9,984 nt of DNA from Nitrosotalea sp. (lineage in GTDB: Archaea; Thermoproteota; Nitrososphaeria; Nitrososphaerales; Nitrosopumilaceae), in assembly GCA_031296345.1 (NCBI GenBank), contig JARLFW010000103.1, positions 1 to 9,984 on the forward strand, written 5' to 3'. Below the pieces are notes generated by a model, which made no database searches, was not told the origin of the DNA, and saw nothing but the letters and a program-made list of their open reading frames with translations. This document shows, piece by piece, positions 6,872-9,984 of the stretch (its first letter is position 1; the number at the start of each line of letters is the position of its first letter). The translations under genes and the position numbers were made by a program.

Positions 6872-6887
6872 TTTTTCATTTTTTTCT
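6872..6887 (+). terminator. U-rich tract in the gap before the zinc-ribbon operon
   Basis: T5 at 6872-6876 and T7 at 6879-6885 lie about 90-105 nt after the RNase H-fold gene. They are the strongest T-runs in the 214 bp gap and are a candidate terminator. A weak stem (ATAG/CTAT plus TTTTC/GAAAA, 6866-6898) could form around them. The rest of the gap holds a 47-codon open frame that I do not call as a gene, and promoter elements near its right end. Confidence 0.3.
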
Positions 6888-6970
6888 TGAAAACTATCTA
6901 GCTCCAAATAAGCCTAAAAGTAATTATTTCATAAAAGATATCTTAAAATTATAAAAATTTTTGATCCATG

Positions 6971-6980
6971 CTTAAATAAT
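6971..6980 (+). promoter_or_regulatory. TATA-like box for the zinc-ribbon/PAC3-like/UbiD operon
   Basis: CTTAAATAAT is the best TATA-like sequence in the gap. Its centre at about 6975 predicts transcription from about 7002, just inside the first ATG (6996) and six bases before Met5 at 7008. A second candidate, ATAAAAAT at 6951-6958, would give a start near 6981 and keep the ATG at 6996. Confidence 0.4.
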
Positions 6981-6995
6981 TACTATTACTATAAT

Positions 6996-7478
6996 ATGTC
7001 GAAACATATGACATGCAAAGGAATATGCACAAGATACAAAGCACAAAAGCCGGTAGGAACTGGTCGTTACGCATCAGGACAAAAAAGATGCCAAATTTGT
7101 GAAATTTTCATAAAATGGGAAGGTCTTTGGTGTCCTTGCTGTGGATATAGACTAAGAACTAAACCACGAAATCTAAAATACAAAGCAAAATTACGAGCTA
7201 GAGTCGAGGCTGATCAACTTGAAGCTGTTGCAGTAAAAGCTGCAGAAGTACAGGAGATAGAGCTAGAGCCAATAGTAGTAAAGCCAGCAAAAAAGGCTAA
7301 GACTGCAAAGGCTAAGACTGTAAAGGCTAAGACTGTAAAGGCTAAGACTGTAAAGGCTAAGACTGCAAAAGTTGCTGTAGAGAAAATAGAGCTAGAGCCA
7401 ATGCTAGTAAAGCCAGCAAAAAATGCTAAGACTGCAAAAGTTACAAAGAAAGTATCTTTAGCGCCGGTAGCAATATAG
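6996..7478 (+). CDS. Zinc-ribbon protein with lysine/alanine-rich repeat tail
   Basis: The first 68 or so residues are a compact basic zinc-binding domain with seven Cys (7, 11, 32, 35, 46, 48, 49). CQIC and CPCC form a ribbon-like CX2C-X10-CXCC pair, with WEGLWCPCCGYRLRTKPR as its most distinctive segment. Similar short zinc-ribbon proteins occur in thaumarchaeal genomes without known function (from memory, unchecked). Residues 69-160 are a low-complexity tail: five AKT(A/V)K units (101-125) flanked by two copies of an IELEP-VKPAK segment (88-105 and 131-148). The tail recalls histone H1 C-termini, so DNA or RNA binding is a fair guess. The start is ATG at 6996, but promoter position and the expected domain border make Met5 (7008) a real alternative. 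It likely heads an operon: 23 bp separate it from the next gene. Confidence 0.75.
   Translation: MSKHMTCKGICTRYKAQKPVGTGRYASGQKRCQICEIFIKWEGLWCPCCGYRLRTKPRNLKYKAKLRARVEADQLEAVAVKAAEVQEIELEPIVVKPAKKAKTAKAKTVKAKTVKAKTVKAKTAKVAVEKIELEPMLVKPAKNAKTAKVTKKVSLAPVAI
7257..7439 (+). repeat. Two 54 bp imperfect direct repeats in the zinc-ribbon gene
   Basis: 7257-7310 and 7386-7439 are 54 bp copies differing at four positions by my count. Both encode an IELEP-x-x-VKPAK-x-AKTAK segment. They flank the 15 bp tandem array, and the last part of the first copy is the first unit of that array. This suggests duplication of a tail segment followed by expansion. Confidence 0.75.
7296..7370 (+). repeat. Five tandem 15 bp units encoding AKT(A/V)K
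   Basis: Units start at 7296, 7311, 7326, 7341 and 7356, each GCTAAGACTG(C/T)AAA(G/A). The middle three are identical, and the outer two differ by C/T at position 11, with a final A in the last. The near identity at synonymous positions points to recent slippage or unequal recombination rather than selection on protein sequence alone. The array stays in frame, so copy-number change would only lengthen or shorten the tail. Confidence 0.85.
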
Positions 7479-7501
7479 ACGTAGTAAGCTGAAGTAAACT
7501 G

Positions 7502-7840
7502 TTGATCTCACAAGTCGGCTATACAAAAAAAACCGTCAAAGTGAATCATCGAGACTTTTTTGTACAGATTCTTCCATATGACAATGGAAGTTTTATTTCT
7601 ATTTCTGAAGGAAAGGAAAGGATTGGTACTCTAGTTGTTTCTATTAGTTCAGGTGGAAGAATAAGTACAGCTGCTGTTATACCATCAAAATCTGAAACAA
7701 TTTTTCTTAAGATGGTATCAGAGCGAGTAGCTTCGACAATAAACGGGATCTGTATTTTTTCATTAAATATTGAAAAAGATTTAGATCTTGATAGTATGAA
7801 AGTTCTAATGAACGAATTAATGGAGATTATAAAGCAATGA
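7502..7840 (+). CDS. Small protein resembling proteasome assembly chaperone PAC3
   Basis: This 112-residue soluble protein has alternating strands and two helices. The segment FISISEGKERIGTLVVSI (31-48), then an STAAVIPSKSE turn (55-65), a helix FLKMVSERVAST (68-79), a strand ICIFSLNI (83-90) and a C-terminal amphipathic helix (96-111) follow the same order as eukaryotic PAC3 (PSMG3). There a GK-GTLV strand leads to a variable loop, a helix, an LL-V strand and a last helix. That comparison is from memory and pattern only. If right, it would help assemble the 20S proteasome alpha ring. The start is TTG at 7502: no ATG or GTG lies in frame between the stop at 7490 and residue 71. It follows the zinc-ribbon gene by 23 bp and overlaps the UbiD start as ATGA (7837-7840), so it is probably co-translated with UbiD. 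Confidence 0.6.
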   Translation: MISQVGYTKKTVKVNHRDFFVQILPYDNGSFISISEGKERIGTLVVSISSGGRISTAAVIPSKSETIFLKMVSERVASTINGICIFSLNIEKDLDLDSMKVLMNELMEIIKQ

Positions 7841-9171
7841 CTTCTGATATGCGAGGCTATCTGGACATCCTTTCTAAAAAGGGTGAGTTGGGTATAATAA
7901 AAAAGAAAGTTTCGACAAAATTTGAGATTGCAGCAATAACTGCCAAGATGGATGGTTCAAAAGCAATATTGTTTGAAAATGTCAAGGATAGTAAATTCCG
8001 TATAGTTTCAAATTTAGTTGGAACACGAAAGAGATTTGCTTATGCAGTTGGCTCTACAGAAGACAAGATACACCAAAAAGTAATTTCTGCTATAAAACAT
8101 ACATCAAAACCAAAAATAAGCAAAAAGGCCAAATTCATGGAAAATCAATCAAAGGATCTTTTTACCTTGCCAATAGTAACTCATTTTGAAAAAGAACCTG
8201 GACCTTTCATTACTTCATCAATTGTTTATACTAAAAATCAGGAAATGGGTACACAAAATTCATCATTTAATAGATTATTACGAATCGATGACAAACATTT
8301 CTCCATTAGAATGGTAGAAGGAAGACACCTTCATAGAACATTTGTCTATGCAAAAGAACACGGTGAGGATCTTAAAGTTGCTATATCAATAGGTGTTCAT
8401 CCAGCTGTTTCTATTGCAGGAGCATATCAAGCTGACTGGGGAAAAGATGAGCTTGATATTGCAAATGAGTTGTTGAACAAAAAACTTGCACTTTCAATAT
8501 TGCCTTATTCTGGAATGCACGTACCATCAGAATCAGAAATAATTATAGAAGGAAAAATTCTCAAGGACAAGACCCACAAAGAATGGATGGTAGAAATGCT
8601 TCGTACATATGATTTCAAAAGAGCCCAACCAGTTTTAGAGCTTGACAGAATATACTATAGGAATAATCCAATCTTTCATGATGTGTTAGCTGGCTTTGCC
8701 GAACATCAATTACTAATGGGAATGCCTATTGAAGCCAAGATAAATAAGGAACTAAAGCAAGTCTTACCACAAACTAAGAATGTTGTACTAACTGAGGGTG
8801 GTTGTAAATGGTTACATGCCGTAGTTCAAATTTCAAAAAAACATGATTCAGATCCAAAAAAGGCTATTGCCGCAGCATTTTCTGCTCATAGATCCCTCAA
8901 GAATGTGGTAGTAGTAGACGATGACATTGATCCATCTGATCCGGTTGCTGTTGAATATGCAATGGCTACTAGATTCCAAGCAGACAAGAATCTAGTAATA
9001 GTACCAAAAGTGAGAGGCTCTAGTCTAGATCCTTCAAGTGATCAGAAAAAACTTCTTACCACTAAGATGGGGATTGACGCCACCAAATCCTTTTCAAAAC
9101 GAGCGGAGGGATTTGAAATTGCAAAAATTCCTGGTGTAAATAATATCTCATTAAGAAATTACTTGAAATAA
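7837..9171 (+). CDS. UbiD-family decarboxylase (probable prenyl-FMN enzyme)
   Basis: UbiD enzymes reversibly decarboxylate unsaturated acids using prenylated FMN. In 444 residues the family layout is visible: an N-terminal domain (about 1-110), a central flavin-binding split barrel with NRLLRIDDKHFSIR and an IGVHPAVSIAGAYQADW segment (about 120-240) closing on VPSESEIIIEG (229-239), and a C-terminal domain with GGCKWLHAVVQI (321-332) and ATRFQADKNLVI. Length is normal. The EGPFGE segment that supplies two catalytic acids in Fdc1/UbiD reads KEWMVE here (248-253), keeping only the second acid (E253). One archaeal UbiD branch decarboxylates trans-anhydromevalonate 5-phosphate in the modified mevalonate pathway. 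That role is plausible for this gene, since archaea need isoprenoid lipids, but it is unproven. The ATG at 7837 overlaps the preceding gene's TGA. It converges on ctaB with a 15 bp gap. Confidence 0.85.
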   Translation: MTSDMRGYLDILSKKGELGIIKKKVSTKFEIAAITAKMDGSKAILFENVKDSKFRIVSNLVGTRKRFAYAVGSTEDKIHQKVISAIKHTSKPKISKKAKFMENQSKDLFTLPIVTHFEKEPGPFITSSIVYTKNQEMGTQNSSFNRLLRIDDKHFSIRMVEGRHLHRTFVYAKEHGEDLKVAISIGVHPAVSIAGAYQADWGKDELDIANELLNKKLALSILPYSGMHVPSESEIIIEGKILKDKTHKEWMVEMLRTYDFKRAQPVLELDRIYYRNNPIFHDVLAGFAEHQLLMGMPIEAKINKELKQVLPQTKNVVLTEGGCKWLHAVVQISKKHDSDPKKAIAAAFSAHRSLKNVVVVDDDIDPSDPVAVEYAMATRFQADKNLVIVPKVRGSSLDPSSDQKKLLTTKMGIDATKSFSKRAEGFEIAKIPGVNNISLRNYLK

Positions 9172-9186
9172 AAATACGTGTTAAAA

Positions 9187-9984
9187 CTAGAGTGCAGAAT
9201 CAATCATCAATGCAATAAACAGTATTGCAAGATATGGACTTGAAAACTTGAACAATGTCCACGATGCTCTTTCAGATGGTTTAACAAGTAGCCATATACT
9301 TAGTGCAACCATTATTGCACCAGAAACAATTGCTGTGTAAAGATATACATCATGAAATAGATGCTTTCCGGAAGTACCCGTCATGAAAAAGGGGAGCACA
9401 CTAAAGAGAACCATCATGAGAGTTGTTCCAGCAATAACCCTAACTGATGTCTTTTCAGACTCTACAGCAGTTAACATGGGAACATTGACTTTGTTGTAAT
9501 CTTCCTTGAAGTGAAGTGTAAGACTCCAAATGTGCATAGGAATCCAAACAAAAACTAATCCTGCCATTACTAATCCTAAATCCCATAGACCTGTACTTGT
9601 AACTGCTACGTATCCAATCATTGCAGGTGCTCCTCCTGAAAAACCTCCTAGAACAATGTTTGTTCTACTTGTTCTTTTGAGCAACTTACTGTAAATCAGA
9701 ATGTTATCAACAAGTCCAAAGGCCATGAAGATACCTGCCCACATGTTTATGGCAAATGAACTGACTAGTGAAATTCCTGCAAGAATTAATCCAAAATATA
9801 GTGCCTTTTCAGCAGGAAAAATTCTCCTACTTGGAATGGGTCTGTCTTTTGTGCGTTCCATTATTACGTCGATGTCTCTATCATTATAGTTTGTCAGTGT
9901 ATTTGCGGCAGCAGAGCCAGCTATTACGCTACCTACGAGAAGACTCCAAGTTAGTGGTGATATCGGAATATGATACAGATTGGA
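9187..9984 (-). CDS. ctaB: Protoheme IX farnesyltransferase (heme O synthase), N-terminus outside window
   Basis: This UbiA-superfamily membrane prenyltransferase attaches a farnesyl group to heme b to make heme O, feeding heme-copper oxidases. The frame stays open to the window edge, so 265 residues are visible and roughly 25-35 N-terminal residues are missing. An ATG at 9861 is internal, since the catalytic motif precedes it. Seen: the first Asp-rich motif DRDIDVIMERTKDRP (visible residues 35-49); the GGFSGGAPAMIGY loop; the second polar motif HFKEDYNKVNVPML; and seven or more hydrophobic helices through to the C-terminus. The position that is usually Asn in NxxxDxxxD reads Thr here (T31). 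Presence of the gene fits an aerobic organism with a terminal oxidase. It is convergent with the UbiD gene. Confidence 0.92.
   Translation of the reverse strand, partial: SNLYHIPISPLTWSLLVGSVIAGSAAANTLTNYNDRDIDVIMERTKDRPIPSRRIFPAEKALYFGLILAGISLVSSFAINMWAGIFMAFGLVDNILIYSKLLKRTSRTNIVLGGFSGGAPAMIGYVAVTSTGLWDLGLVMAGLVFVWIPMHIWSLTLHFKEDYNKVNVPMLTAVESEKTSVRVIAGTTLMMVLFSVLPFFMTGTSGKHLFHDVYLYTAIVSGAIMVALSIWLLVKPSERASWTLFKFSSPYLAILFIALMIDSAL
9211..9229. repeat. Perfect 7 bp inverted repeat downstream of the UbiD gene, inside ctaB
   Basis: TGCAATA at 9211-9217 and TATTGCA at 9223-9229 flank a 5-base loop. In the UbiD transcript this would form a hairpin 40-58 nt past the stop. It is not followed by a U-run, so a classical terminator is unlikely. 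The bases also encode the C-terminal region of CtaB, and chance occurrence is possible. Confidence 0.35.

Noticed and set aside
6866..6898. Structured RNA gene in the gap before the zinc-ribbon operon
   Set aside because: The stem is short, AT-only apart from two pairs, and interrupted by a bulge; there is no tRNA, snoRNA-box or riboswitch signature that I could see.
7296..7370. Tandem 15 bp units as a CRISPR array or integration site
   Set aside because: There are no spacers between units and the period is a multiple of three within a continuous reading frame; it is a coding minisatellite.
9859..9861. ATG at 9861 as the start of CtaB
   Set aside because: The frame continues to the window edge and includes the essential Asp-rich motif upstream, so this Met is internal and the gene is truncated by the window.

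Overview
The window looks like chromosome from an AT-rich member of the Nitrososphaerota (Thaumarchaeota), most like the ammonia-oxidising Nitrosopumilales. The evidence is the gene content: archaeal TFE-alpha, Trm56, archaeal-type NAC with a UBA domain, an AbrB-PhoU fusion, and an aerobic heme-biosynthesis prenyltransferase. TATA-like boxes sit about 25-30 bp before several start codons, as expected for leaderless or short-leader archaeal transcripts. The lineage call is inference from protein families, not from a marker gene alignment.

Layout. (1) 1-84: the tail of an unidentified plus-strand gene whose stop overlaps that of TFE. (2) 81-590, minus: transcription factor E alpha, divergent from (3) 718-2418, plus: a membrane histidine kinase with a Cache-like sensor. 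(4) 2415-5148, minus: a compact operon phoU-like -> hflX -> trm56, with a 26 bp gap and then an ATGA overlap. It converges on the kinase so tightly that the two stop codons share bases. (5) A 91 bp divergent promoter region carrying two identical 10 bp TATA-containing boxes exactly 20 bp apart. (6) 5240-6065, plus: a PUA-domain RNA-binding protein followed by NAC. (7) 6158-6781, plus: a protein with RuvC/YqgF-like RNase H-fold motifs. (8) 6996-9171, plus: a likely three-gene operon encoding a zinc-ribbon protein with a lysine-rich repeat tail, a small protein resembling the eukaryotic proteasome assembly chaperone PAC3, and a UbiD-family decarboxylase. (9) 9187-9984, minus: protoheme IX farnesyltransferase (CtaB), running off the right edge.

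Most of the region is informational and housekeeping: transcription initiation (TFE), tRNA modification (Trm56), ribosome-associated GTPase (HflX), nascent-chain binding (NAC) and RNA binding (PUA). Phosphate or metal regulation (PhoU-like), signal sensing (histidine kinase), and cofactor or lipid metabolism (UbiD, CtaB) are interleaved. There is no sign of a mobile element, CRISPR array, rRNA or tRNA. The parts most worth a second look are the PAC3-like protein, the RNase H-fold protein, the altered catalytic motif in the UbiD homolog, the repeat-expanding lysine tail, and the paired boxes in the phoU promoter region.
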